Source: Protonemura montana
Lineage: Eukaryota > Arthropoda > Insecta > Plecoptera > Nemouridae
Assembly (NCBI GenBank): GCA_947568835.1
Contig: OX387602.1
Coordinates: forward strand, 15,179,021 to 15,243,020
Length of the DNA stretch: 64,000 nt
Direction: 5' to 3'
Within the stretch, counting starts at the first letter, position 1. Every line of letters begins with the position of its first letter. The notes below the pieces were generated by a model. The model was given only the letters and a program-made list of their open reading frames with translations. It was not told the DNA's origin and searched no databases. Both the position numbers and the translations under genes were made by a program. Shown one piece after another: positions 1 through 10,665 of the stretch.

Positions 1-451
1 TTTACCGTCAATCCACAAATCTAAGCGCAGGTGATTTGAGGTATGCGTAAGTTTTACCGCCCTTGGAATCGGCAGAAAAAAATCCAGAAATTGTGGTAAC
101 GGCGTCTTTCCACCCGTGTTACCACCATGCCTCTTAGAGTTAACAAACAAAAACATTTTCTTATTGGCCGTTGCCAAGAAAAAAAAAACACAATTTAAAT
201 GACTGGAACACTGGCTTATAACGGAACACTGAAAAAACGGCTCTTATATTGCAGAGTCATAGGATATATTCATAAAGTAGATTCATAGGATAGTATAGTT
301 TTACATAGGCAGAGCGTTATTCTGTCTGCTGAGCAAACGAGCCGGCAACACGTGGTGACGGCACACGATATAAAAACGACTCGAAATATCGACATCAATC
401 GTTGTGGTTAGCAACTTTTTTGAAATCGATTTTATTTTTTCATCCGTTAAT
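1..451. other. Noncoding flank, no gene seen
   Basis: AT-rich sequence with no coding frame I can support and no splice-bounded exon. It runs up to the TA dinucleotide at 452-453 that borders the DNA transposon. Confidence 0.5.
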
Positions 452-453
452 TA

Positions 454-1607
454 GGGGAGACTGGGGCTAGTTGTTACAGGGGCAAGTTGTTACAATCGAC
501 TTTAAAAATAGGGGATTTGAAATATCGCGGTGTCATTAATATCATGTTAGCTATTAGGTCGCTCGTCAGTCTGAAACTGCAAAACTAGTCCGAAGCGCCG
601 AAGTACGGAAATAATTGGAGATAAAACGATTTTGACACCACGAGGCAAGATATTATTTTTTTATTTTTTCCTTCCCAGCTGTTTAATTTTAATGCAATCC
701 CCAAATGAGTTGTGTTACCTGTCAGCCCCACATTTTCTCGTAATGCCAATAGTTATTTCCGGGCTGATATTCAAATAGATCGTGAAATAATAGCACTAAT
801 GTAATTGAAGTGCTACTGGGGCAAGTTGTTACAGTTCATTTTTTGTGTGGGTCTGGATATGATGTGCGATTATGGGACACTGCCTTTTCGATTTTACGCT
901 GGATTTATTTTTTGGGTTTCATGTTCCGTTTGTACAAAATATAATATGATTGTTTCCATTAGATTTCCAGGTTATAAAATGCGAATTTATAGGAGGAACA
1001 TTGACATATTGACATAATATGAGATAAGAAGCGAAAAGCGCCAACGGACGTCAACGAGAACTCTCCTCCAGAGGAGGACGACGAAGACTGCGTTTGTTTT
1101 GTCTGTTCTCAACTCTTTTCAAAATCAGGCCCCGCAGAACTAGACAGGATTCAGTGCATTCAGTGTTCGACTTGGGCGCATGTGAAGTGTATTGTATTCA
1201 CACCAGAATATATTCGTGTAGATTGCATGTAAGCGATTAATACAGTTGAAAGTTGATTCAGTAAATAGAACATTTCACTTAAAAAATAAACCCTCATATT
1301 CATTATCTTTTAAACATTATTTATAATCAGCTCATTTTTATTTTTTCCCTATTAACTAGGTACTGTATCAACTTGCCCCTGACCTGTAACAACTTGCCCC
1401 GACATGGGGCAAGTTGTTACACTTTACAATCAGGCAAATTTTACGTTATCACGTGTCTATTAAAAGAATTATCAATGTTATAAAAATTATTTCTATTAGT
1501 CAAAAGATGTGCAAATACATTGCCAAATTTAAAATCCATGAAAATTTTGTTAAATGTCCACAAAAAAATCAAACGGCGAAATTGTAACAACTAGCCCCAG
1601 TCTCCCC
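454..1607 (+). mobile_element. Pogo/Tigger-like DNA transposon, 1,154 bp, non-autonomous
   Basis: Perfect 25-bp terminal inverted repeats lie at 454-478 and 1583-1607, each starting GGGGAGACTGGGGCTAGTTG when read inward. Both ends are flanked by TA (452-453 and 1608-1609), the target-site duplication expected of the Tc1/mariner/pogo superfamily. A related subterminal motif, GGGGCAAGTTGTTACA or its complement, recurs inside both ends (near 479-494, 819-835, 1374-1400 and 1404-1421). The only recognisable coding remnant is a short transposase tail at 1026-1232; the catalytic DDE domain is absent, so the copy cannot move itself. Intact termini and an intact TA duplication point to fairly recent insertion. 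Superfamily assignment rests on TA plus the cysteine-rich tail; the family name is inference. Confidence 0.85.
1026..1232 (+). pseudogene. Transposase C-terminal fragment with zinc-finger-like tail
   Basis: A 69-codon open stretch ends at TAA 1230-1232. It encodes a basic start (KKRKAP), an acidic run (PPEEDDEDC), then a cysteine/histidine pattern C-x-C-x2-C, CIQC, W-A-H-x2-C. Insect pogo/Tigger-type DDE transposases commonly end in this PHD-like WAH-x-x-C pattern. No upstream DDE domain survives within the element, so this is a remnant and not a working gene. The reading frame has no start codon of its own and probably entered through an intron acceptor in the parent element. Confidence 0.6.
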
Positions 1608-2632
1608 TACTAGATAATATTTAATTTGTGACATTTAACTCAAGTTAAAGCCAAATCATTTTTCGTTTTCATCATTCTCCTTTTCATGCTCCTTTTTTTC
1701 ACAAACTTGTTTCATACGGCTTCCTTATCTAGCCAGATTTCTTTCTCTTCTTCTTCATTCCATTTCCCACCTCTTGCTTGTACTTTATGTATCCATCTTT
1801 CTCTTCGTCTTCCTCTTTCCCTTCTCTCATATTCCAAGCTTAAAATCTTTTTCTGTCATCTTTTTTGCTCCATTCTCATAATTTTTCAAAATAATTTTAA
1901 TCTTTCTTTCTCAATTTTAAAACATAAGCTCTCTATATTTCTTCGACTTGAACACATGAAAACTCCTGACGGTCAGAATCACCTCCAAAACCCAATACGA
2001 TGTAATAAAAAATGTCAGAAATGTCATTGTGCAATCTGGTAAATGAGTTTTTTTTAGTTTTTTTCCTTTTCTAGTCACCCAATTAATGCAACTTACTAAA
2101 ATTATATAACCCTATAACTCAACAAACTAATATATGAGTCATTCCATGTGTAATTCCAACAGCAACAAACCTGACCATTGTATATATAAAAAATATTTAC
2201 TGTGAGCCTCGGACAGAATTAAATAATTATTCAATGAAAGGTCACAGTGTACCCTGCGTCGACGTTATTATGCCTATTGCCTACCACAAAATGCCCTAGA
2301 GCCACGGCATTAGTTGTGTTGTGATGCTGGCATCTTCATCGAGTTTGTGGCGTGGTGGGGGGGTTTAGGTCGTCATGCTCAACATAGCAATGCAATGTGA
2401 ACCTGTCAGCTGCCAGCTCTTACACTCCATCGGAGCACGGCGTTTCCCCGACGAAATCTCTCGAAAATAATGAAAAATATCTAAACATAACACTAAAGTG
2501 AAAGATTATCAGTTGTAAAAGGCGCAACAAAATAAAATAGCCAGGCATCTTATAAGAGAACAAAAGGTGTAGGCAATTTCACGCTTTGAAAGATTCCCCG
2601 AGAGAAAACGTAGAAATCAACAGAAAGAAAAC

Positions 2633-2835
2633 CTACAGTGGAAATCGATGGAAAGGTCGAGTGACGCCAGGCTGATCATGTAAGTTAGCATGAGATAAAT
2701 CAGTGTCTCTCAACGAGTCAATGGAACGCTGAAGAATATTAACCTTGGAGGGTTCATAAGAATACTGACTGATTCCATTTCCTATGTAGCTCAGACACAA
2801 GGTAGACATGACGGTGCAATCCAGACAGCCAGTCG
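2633..2835 (-). other. Exon-like open frame, unidentified
   Basis: On the minus strand a good acceptor (pyrimidine-rich, ending gcag just above 2835) opens a 67-codon frame ending in TAG at 2633-2635. It includes NGISQYSYEPSKVNILQRSI and a C-terminal PFHRFPL. It reads more protein-like than its surroundings, but I recognise no family, no partner exon was found, and no polyadenylation signal is obvious downstream. It may be a terminal exon of an unseen gene, a pseudogene scrap, or chance. Confidence 0.15.
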
Positions 2836-3040
2836 CTGCATGTGACAATTCAAGGAGGGCTCATACGCAATTTTACTCTCAATGTGACTTGATTTAGCCA
2901 AGAATGCTCACATCTAACAACTGCTAACATGTAGTTAAAATTAATTTAATTAAACATTCGAAATTAAAGTACGAGAATTTGCAGTTTTTTAGCATCTGCA
3001 TGCCTGGAAAACATTTGGTCTGTGATAGCAGCCGTGGACG

Positions 3041-3247
3041 CCATTGCTGTTATCACCTCGATCCACTTCGAAAACCGGTCAGCTAATGGGAGTCGAGCTT
3101 CAGTCGATCGAATGTACGAGGCGGGGTCGATCGAGCACGTGTTGTGACGTCACTTGAACAGCGATGCTGTAGGTTTCAGGCGATACTCTTCTGTCGGCTA
3201 CTCGCCTGGTACGAAGAGACAAATTTTCGCCTCGTTTTAGACGATTA
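3041..3247 (+). repeat. Dispersed repeat, copy A
   Basis: About 210 bp that aligns with 7447-7657 in the same orientation. Shared blocks include AAACCGGTCAGC, CGAGCTTCAGTCGAT, TCGATCGAGCACGTG, TGTGACGTCAC, GGCGATACTCTT and TTTTAGACGATT. Substitutions and small indels are spread along the whole length, so the copies are old. No termini or coding remnant were identified, so the class is unknown. Each copy carries a CRE-like TGACGTCA and an E-box CACGTG. Confidence 0.7.
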
Positions 3248-4146
3248 TTTCAGTTGAAACTTGTCATGGTTGGATTGACCATACGTATAGGCAGTCCCGC
3301 GGCACTCACGCGTACCACGAGTTGCTTCAAAGTTTTCACAGGTAAACGAAACATTCTGAAGACGTGATACTTTCCCAGATTAATTTCCAGTTCATTTTTT
3401 ATAACTTTATAAACTTTTTTATTTATTTTCCGAAAATAAACTAAAATAAACTGCATTGTTAATAAATTCAAGAGACCACGGGCCCACGAGCGAAGGCTCG
3501 AGGACTCACAAAAGGGAGTCCTCTGCAGTGGGCAGAAAATGTATCGTATTCCAGACAAAGAAATGCACCAGTATGTTTTTGCCCTAGCACAAGCATTTTT
3601 CTTAGAAGTAGATAGACGATTTCAAAAAGGCTTTATTTTCAGTAATTCCAAAGGCAAATAATCTTGTGTTGTAATATCGTGTTAATATCGTGTATCGTGT
3701 TTCTACGATTTCCTAGAGTCCTACAGACTTGTTGTAAATCGTCTAATCAATTTTAAGAATCGTCGACGTGTTGACTCTTGTCGACAAATTTTCACTTGTG
3801 ACAAATAAATGTGAATTAGTTACTGTCCAGCTCGCGGACAATTCGTTCCGTCGACTCTGCGTAATATTTTCATTTAATTTTGGCGTGTGAGGTGCTGCCT
3901 GAGTTTTTTTTGGGGCACAAAATTTGGGTTTTGCTTCGGGCGTCCAAACCCTACACTGTGCGTACACGACACAATCGTATCTCAAGTCGATACGTCACAG
4001 GTGTATAATTTTGGTTTAATTAATTTCAAATTGGCCATTGATCGATCATTGTATCTATACGATTTCCATTCTCTAATGTCGGACTTGGGCGCTGCTACCA
4101 GTTTATGTGTGTACAACCCTTAGTTTACCTATACACCACCTTGCCT

Positions 4147-4183
4147 ATACATTCCTCTCCTGAGTGGCAGTAGAGGAATGTAT
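4147..4183. repeat. Perfect 12-bp inverted repeat (hairpin)
   Basis: ATACATTCCTCT (4147-4158) and AGAGGAATGTAT (4172-4183) are exact reverse complements around a 13-nt loop. The stem is too short for a typical microRNA precursor and no function can be assigned. Confidence 0.7.
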
Positions 4184-5498
4184 CTCAAGGAATGTTCCTC
4201 TCAACTCTGTTGAGACATCGAGTAGTGATTGAGCAATTAATGAAAGGTCGGTACATCAGTGATCAGTCGGTAACTACCGTGTACATACTTGCTTAATGAT
4301 CCAAGCTGCCGAATTGAAAACAACCGCGCGTTTTACTCTCCATACTAGACCCGGTTGAATCTGTTAGTCTTGACGGCAAGTGGTGCTGAATTACAAGTTG
4401 CTGAAATACAATCCAGAATACAACACGGAATCATTCTGTGGGGAAGATCAAAGAGTGCTGCCCACCAATTCATTTTAGAAATAAAAGCACTTTAATGCAT
4501 GGCGAAGGCAAGCTACGAGCCGACATCTGTCACATGTAGGTATAAAATGTTCATGTAAGAGTACGACTGAACTATTTGAAAGATTCGGACTTCTTACGTT
4601 GCTAATGTTGCTTTTTATTCGCCATAGACAACAATCATACTGACGAGGCATCAGAAATACGCACTCACACAATACAAGAAACAATTTCAGCGATATAAAA
4701 ATGAACTCAAAAGCAATTATATAAACAAAACAAAACATGTGTTTGGATATAAAACTGTATTACACCCTCAAAGAATATCAAGGAATAAAAAACTGATAAT
4801 TTTCAAGCAAAATAACCTGTTGAATGTTTTTATGCTGTGAGCTGTGAGCTGACTCATAACCTACGTCCTACAATAAAATATAATTATATAATAATAATGA
4901 TAATGATAATAATATATGATATGACCTGTGATATGACAATATGATGTCAAATAATGATATAATCTATAGTAAGATCATATTTAATGAGTTAATTTATAGC
5001 TCTGCTAGTAATGATGATCTAATGTAACTAATAATAAAATAGACATTAGTACTAACAGTCGCCTGCCACGCTGTTAATTGTTATAGTCATAGTTTTTTGA
5101 AAACTATCACTTATATTTGAACATTTCCACCTGCATCAGTATAAGTCACTGCATCGTGGAGAATTTATGAATACCAAAGTCGGCAAGATATTGAGTTCGA
5201 AAACAAATGAAGGAAAATATTGAACGATTTATGTCAAAAATTTCTAAAAACGTTTCTTCGAGTGCAAAAATGATTAAATATGTGTCAAATCTCCACAAAA
5301 TATTACGAAAATCAGAACAAACACATGCCAAGAAACTTAAAATTGACAGAAAGTAAGTTTGTATTGTTATTTAGTTGTTTGGTCCCGTTTGATGAATGTA
5401 CAAATATATCTTTGCCAGCTAGTCTTAGTTAAACTTAATTGGGAATATTGAATTAAAAATTAAATTTAGTAAATAATTATTAAATACTTAATAATTTT

Positions 5499-5560
5499 TT
5501 TAGTCGAACTCACAAATATACTACAAAATTTAGTCGAACTCACAAATAATCTACAAAATT
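5499..5560 (+). repeat. Tandem duplication, two units of about 30 bp
   Basis: Two adjacent units each contain TTTAGTCGAACTCACAAATA followed by CTACAAAAT, differing by one or two bases. This looks like a simple local duplication in AT-rich sequence. Confidence 0.75.
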
Positions 5561-5749
5561 TAAACCATTTCAGCCCTTCTCAATAAAATTTTGCAAATTC
5601 ACATGTCAATTTCCCACATAGTCTGGATTGTCTGTGGTCCGGTTCATGAAAATAGTCAATCGCTAAATCACGGTGTTTAAACAACACTTCTAGCAAAAAG
5701 AAATGGAATTATTAGCACAACGCAGGTTAAAGGTAACTGACTTGTTGAT

Positions 5750-6070
5750 GAGCGTAGGAGCCAAGCGAGCGGAGCGATATCTCCAATTTCACTTGCCCCC
5801 AAAAAAAATCACTTGTGTGTGTGTTTTTGTTTGTTTGTGTGTTTGTTCGCGCTCTAACGTCCAAACGCCTGCACCGATTTAAACCAAATTTGTAGGGCAC
5901 ATTTTTGTGTTCTCAACTTGGAACGAGTTTGATTTTCAGCAAAATCGGTCTAATAGTTTTTAAACTATTAAAAATGTACGACAATTTTCAGATTTTGGGT
6001 AAACTTTGAAGGTTAGTACCTACCGTCAAAAGTATTTTATGTTTTTGTACCAATCTTTGCTAAGATGCAA
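5750..6070 (+). repeat. Dispersed repeat with AT-rich body, long copy
   Basis: The segment runs from an AGCGAGCGGAGCGAT block through CTCTAACGTCCAAACGCCTG and CACCGATTTAAACCAAATTT to a TACCGTCAAAAGTATTTTAT block. Pieces recur at 8388-8450. Phrases of this kind are common in high-copy insect repeats, but I cannot name the family from sequence alone. It has no coding capacity. Confidence 0.5.
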
Positions 6071-6309
6071 AACGCATCAAAATAAAGCTAAATTTCAAAG
6101 TTCTTCTAACCGTACTAGGTTCCGTTTACTTTTTATTTGGAATTTTCTGACAAAATGTTCTGCATTTTTGCTGTTTCTAGGATTGTAGGATTATTATATT
6201 ACAATTATAGTTATAGTTCCAAAGTGATCACGTGACTTCAGCACGGCCTTTCGTTTTGTCTCTATGGGGTGCAGTTTGAACTTAAGATGTAATTATTTTA
6301 TTTTTACCA

Positions 6310-6751
6310 GCCAAGTGCACATGCACAAAAAATAAACAGAACAGAAAAGTCATAAATATATTGTGAAGCTAATGTAAGAAAGTTATAATTGATAAAATGA
6401 GGCTTGGTACTCTGGTGGCCTCTATCACCACACATAATCCTTTACAGCCCTCTTTTGTACTGAAAAAATGCTTTTAGCGTGAGTAGAATATCCCCAAAAT
6501 ATTATACCATAAATCATTACTGGGTGGAAATATGCATTACATACAATTTTTAGAGTTATAAAGTCAACAATAGAAGCCAGTTTTCAAAGTGCATAGCCAA
6601 TCGCGGAGCTTGCTAATCCGATTTTTAATGCCCTTATCGAGATCGTCTAGCTTATTTTCCGTTACCATAACACTGGTATCATCTACAAATAAGTTCAGTT
6701 TGTCTCCGGGGAATCCTTCAGAAAAGTAATTTACATAAAATAAGAGTAGCA
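6310..6751 (-). pseudogene. Non-LTR retrotransposon reverse transcriptase fragment
   Basis: The minus strand encodes the end of the reverse transcriptase palm: LLLFYVNYFSEGFP followed by LNLFVDDTSVMV (the usual FADD box with an A-to-V change but both aspartates kept), then LRDWL of the thumb. Further down, after stops and frame changes, come IYGIIFWGYSTHAK-like and IFSVQKRAV-like segments, then ATRVPSLILS, all typical of the C-terminal end of Jockey/CR1/RTE-type reverse transcriptases. Several stops and shifts break it and the 5' part is missing, as in a truncated, decayed LINE. Its upper boundary coincides with the direct repeat at 6752. Confidence 0.7.
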
Positions 6752-6834
6752 GTATTAGGATGAAATCTTGTTTAAATTGCAAACGCTTGCAATACGCGGG
6801 GTATTGTATTATTAACAACACTATCCGTCTCAAA
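6752..6834 (+). repeat. Direct repeat, copy 1 (flanks a SINE-bearing segment)
   Basis: About 80 bp matching 7092-7176. Shared blocks are GATGAAATCTT/GAATGAAATCTT, TTTAAATTG, AAACGCTTGCAAT, GCGCGGGGTATT-type sequence, TTATTAACAACACTAT and CCGTCTCAAA. The two copies bracket about 260 bp that starts with a tRNA-like sequence. Confidence 0.75.
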
Positions 6835-6841
6835 TATTGAT

Positions 6842-6916
6842 GCCCACAAAGGGGACTCGAACTCCGATCCCCACCTATCGCGGGTGTTGCTCTAATCCAT
6901 TGAGCTATTTGGTCCC
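6842..6916 (-). repeat. tRNA-derived SINE head (or tRNA pseudogene)
   Basis: Read on the minus strand, this has a good RNA polymerase III A box (TAGCTCAATGG) and, about 40 nt on, a B box (AGTTCGAGTCC). GCTC/GAGC pair as a D stem and CACC/GGTG as an anticodon stem. The two ends do not pair as an acceptor stem (GGGACCA against TTGTGGGC), and the anticodon loop lacks the invariant T33, so it is not a working tRNA gene. It lies between two direct repeat copies. Confidence 0.6.
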
Positions 6917-7091
6917 TGGCTTTTTGAGACGATTTTAGTGTGATTTTAGTGTTTTAGTGAGAATGACAGTTCTCCAAGGAGTAGAACCATGAGGCTGTGA
7001 ATACTCACAGTCATTCTGATTCTAGTGACGCTATATCACGTCACAACCTGTCAAACTCGAATAACTCCAATTTGACGTTGGATTCGTTGCT

Positions 7092-7176
7092 GTATTAGAA
7101 TGAAATCTTATTTAAATTGAAAACGCTTGCAATGCGCGGGGTATTTTATTATTAACAACACTATAACCGTCTCAAA
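7092..7176 (+). repeat. Direct repeat, copy 2
   Basis: Second copy of the block at 6752-6834, sharing most bases including the GCGCGGGGTATT core and ATTAACAACACTAT. Likely produced by an insertion that duplicated element termini or by recombination between related elements. Confidence 0.75.
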
Positions 7177-7446
7177 AATTCTCAATAATTCACTAGTCTC
7201 AAAATTCCCAAGAGCGTTCTTGCTTCGCAAAGCCGGAACTAAACCGCTAGACCCGAACCCCGAACACAACTACGTAATTTAATTTTGAGACCGACGACAG
7301 TCGAAAATCAAAGTAGTTTTGGTCTAGAATTCTCATTATAGATAAGTAAATCCTTTTTCTCTACGGTATCAAACCAAATGCCATCGCTGAGTACGAGAAA
7401 TCGAAAGTGTCATCGAATCAACTTATTCGTTTATATCAATGGGTCC

Positions 7447-7657
7447 GCCATTGCTCTTATCACTTCGATGGCCGTTAAAAACCGGTCAGCCAATGGAAAC
7501 CGAGCTTCAGTCGATTGATACATGAGGGAGGGATCGATCGAGCACGTGGTTTGTGACGTCACGCACACTGCGATGCAGTGTGTTTGGGCGATACTCTTTT
7601 GTCGGCTGAGCGCCTGCTACTAAAAGGCAGTTTCGATGTCAGGTTTTAGACGATTTT
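7447..7657 (+). repeat. Dispersed repeat, copy B
   Basis: Diverged direct copy of 3041-3247, with the same order of shared blocks (AAACCGGTCAGC, CGAGCTTCAGTCGAT, GATCGAGCACGTG, TGTGACGTCAC, GGCGATACTCTT, GTTTTAGACGATT). Confidence 0.7.
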
Positions 7658-8029
7658 AGCCGAGTCGGGATTGCTGCAGCTATGCGATACACACATGCGT
7701 AACCTAGGTTGCCTACCTTACAGGGTTTATACGGTCTCATTTGGGTTGGCTAATTTATTAATATCGAATACCTAATTAAATTAACAATACCTTGCAAAAC
7801 CAAAATATTTGTGAATTAGAGAACGATGCAAACGTTGACGGTGAGCAAATTATTCCCCCCTTCCCACCCTGATCCCATAATTACCATTTTGATTTTATTT
7901 TTAAGTTAAGATTTATTTATTAATTTGTGCTGTTTAACGATGCACTGTTTTGAAATCTGGCTATGCGGCACTGGTCTAATGGCGTCGGTGAATGAGTTGA
8001 TGAGTTGATGCCGAGGATGATGATGAATC

Positions 8030-8175
8030 TAACCTAGCCTAGAAGGGAGGAGGGGAAACCCGGTGCCGGCACGTAGCCTACTCCTGTCGAAGAGCACCAA
8101 GAGGACCACCGGCTTAACGTCCCTTCCGAAGGACGCTACAACTCAAACAGCAGGATTCCTCCACAAATCCATGCT
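8030..8175. repeat. GC-rich island, probable dispersed repeat of unknown class
   Basis: A GC-rich block in AT-rich surroundings with GGTGCCGGCACG, GACCACCGGCTTAACGTCCC and a small hairpin CGTCC-CTTCCGAA-GGACG at 8118-8135. Composition and structure suggest a transposon or SINE-tail module, but no second copy lies in this window, so the call is inference. Confidence 0.3.
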
Positions 8176-8387
8176 GTCGAGAGGTTGATAAGCAAGGCGA
8201 ATGAAGTTGCTGTACTAACTTTCATCACTCTAACCTCTCTCCCAAACAGAACTAGTCATGTGTATGATGATGACCCATCCAATACCTGACCCAGCGCAGT
8301 GTTGCTCAACTTCAGCGATCTAACGAGAAATAGTGTTTCCAACACGCCAAACTGTGCGGTTGAAGTTCAGAGAATTCAATGAAGAGG

Positions 8388-8450
8388 TCTAGCGTCCAAA
8401 CGTACCGCCAAAAGTGTTTTATATTTTTGTAACAATCTTTGCTAGTATCG
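8388..8450 (+). repeat. Short, internally deleted copy of the 5750-6070 repeat
   Basis: CTAGCGTCCAAACG joins directly to TACCGCCAAAAGTGTTTTAT, TTTTTGTAACAATCTTTGCTA. In the long copy these parts are about 150 bp apart (5857-5871 and 6018-6062), so this copy has lost the middle. Confidence 0.6.
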
Positions 8451-10665
8451 TACCTGAAGCTAGTCTCGTTAGCAGCAAATTTAATTTATGAAATTTTAGG
8501 TGCATATAAAGGATTCAACAAGATTATTATTAATGTAACGCAAGATGGCTTCAGAAATTCACTGTTTTTAAAATGCAGTGCAAGGGTCAAATTTCAGGTC
8601 TTTGAAGACTAGATATTTACCCATAATTTAAGTGCCGCACCACCAGCATCGCTTTTGGACAGCCTTGGTGCTATTTACTTTAATATCACCTGGAGTTCCT
8701 TGCCTAGAGGTTCCATGGGGTCTGTAGGACAGTAGGTTCTGGAATCAAATACCATCTGCGCCCATATGCATGTTATGTTTTTGCAAGTTTTAGGCATATG
8801 TCAGATGCAAGGTTTATTGTCAGGCAAATGTTTAAAAGATTCCAACAGAATTCTCCAAATTAACTTTCCACTTCCAAAATGGTGTTTCAAAGCACCAATT
8901 GTGTCACATTGATGACATTCATGAAAATAATAAGAAATATTTATTACAGGAAAAAACTCCACATAGATCGGACCAAAGTTCATACAAATGTTGTCATTCG
9001 GAAATAACAAGTTACGTAGGTAGCCTTATTGCAGGTAGTAAGCTCCATTTTAAGCAATGCTTCTCAATCTAATAGAACATGTAAAATGTTTGTGATACAA
9101 TGTCATCATGAGCCATTTAAAAAACAGATAAAAAGGAGCGTACATTTAAAATATTGTCTACTATCGACTATCAAGTTAATGGCAACAAAATTTTGTGCGA
9201 TGAGGTGACAATAGTAAGCAACGCCAAAATCATGCTGAGTATAAGCCGATGTGACTGGCGTTCAATTATTTCTTAATAATTTCAATACATTGATTAATCA
9301 TAAATTGGACCGTGGCCAACTAGCTAGGTATATTATTCTTTCAAAATTCATATTTGGACATTTGGACGTACAGTAGCCATGACTGGCAGGACAATTTCAC
9401 AAATCATTAAGATAATCTCTATATTACATTGTTGACTATGAAACACTTATAAGTTAGCCAATAACTTTTGAATAGACACTTCAAGCAAAGGGTTGAAAAT
9501 ATCAGAAATGGTGTAAAAATGATAAAGAGCTAAGATCTGTATAAGGAAACATTTGTCCGAATGGCATTTAATAAGATGCTATACGATTAGAAAAATGATG
9601 AAATTATTTTTGATATTAATTCTCATTTCATTCTGAAAGAAATGACAGAATTGCAATTTGGTAGTAATTAAAGTTAACAAAAGGTGAATCAGATACAATC
9701 AAAGTTAAAGTATTTGAAAATAACTCAAATTCTCAATTACCCAATAGGAAATTTGAGGCATTTCTCTCAAGTCTGAATTCACTTCCAGCTTGGCACAGTA
9801 GAACTAGCATTCCAAAAATCATTGTTGGCACTCTCATGCAGGTATATTTTGCAGAGCAAGAAAATTGGGCCCTACTAAACAACTTATTATCGAATCTTCT
9901 CAACTACCATCACAGATAAGCTAGCACAGAGAGTCCATCCAGATGGGGAATGGCTATGCAAATACAAATTGGTAGATACAAGAATTGCTAGATGATTAGA
10001 TACCCCAAGAGTAATGAGCATCACAATTCTTGGCTGATAGAAATTGTACAGCAATGATTTGCAGGGTGAGTGAGACTAATAAAGTTAAAAATGACGACAT
10101 CTCTCGGACAATTTTGATTCAAATTTTGTTCGGGAATGCCAAAAATCTTGCAGGGCACTTCATCTCAAAAGTTATTGCAAAGCCAATTTTAACCCATGAT
10201 AGACTATCTGTGTAAGTCTATTTATGCTGTCACTATTTGCCAAATGACCATGTCAAGTTCTACATTATAAACAAACTAAAGATCAAAGTAGATATGCAGG
10301 TAAGTGTTAAAACTAAATAAATATATCTATAAATCTACTAAGGCAGTTACAATTTTAATTCTTTGGCAGCACTGAATCAGAATATATTATATTATAGCAC
10401 AAAGTTTCACTTCAGTTAAATATATTATTGTTAAGTGACTAAAAGCATATTTTTTCAAGAGTTTTCCCAATTGAAACTCTTCAAGCGATACACTTAACGA
10501 GTAGTTACATAGGGACATGAGCATACTACTACTATACATGGTACAGTATGTGTCATATTAAAGCATTCTTGAGTTGAAACAGTTTTCACTGAAACTCATG
10601 TCGACCATTATCGTTGATAAATATCCGCAAAAGCACCTGTGACATGCAATTACTAACAGCTATTT
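8451..10665 (-). other. Region downstream of Ehbp1, including its unmapped 3'UTR
   Basis: AT-rich, with no supported coding frame on either strand. The Ehbp1 mRNA must end somewhere here. Minus-strand ATTAAA (near 10,354) and AATAAA (near 8,933) hexamers exist, but I cannot choose between them. Confidence 0.45.

Larger units (their letters stand above)
1610..6299. other. AT-rich intergenic region with repeats, no supported gene
   Basis: No frame with convincing family identity or chained splice sites was found. The stretch holds pyrimidine-rich sequence (about 1,680-1,930), microsatellite-like AT sequence (about 4,870-5,050), a hairpin, a tandem duplication and two dispersed repeats, listed separately. 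Short open frames here look like chance. Confidence 0.5.

Noticed and set aside
1686-2042. 118-codon Ser/Leu/Phe-rich frame
   Set aside because: Pyrimidine-rich low-complexity sequence; no homology or splice context.
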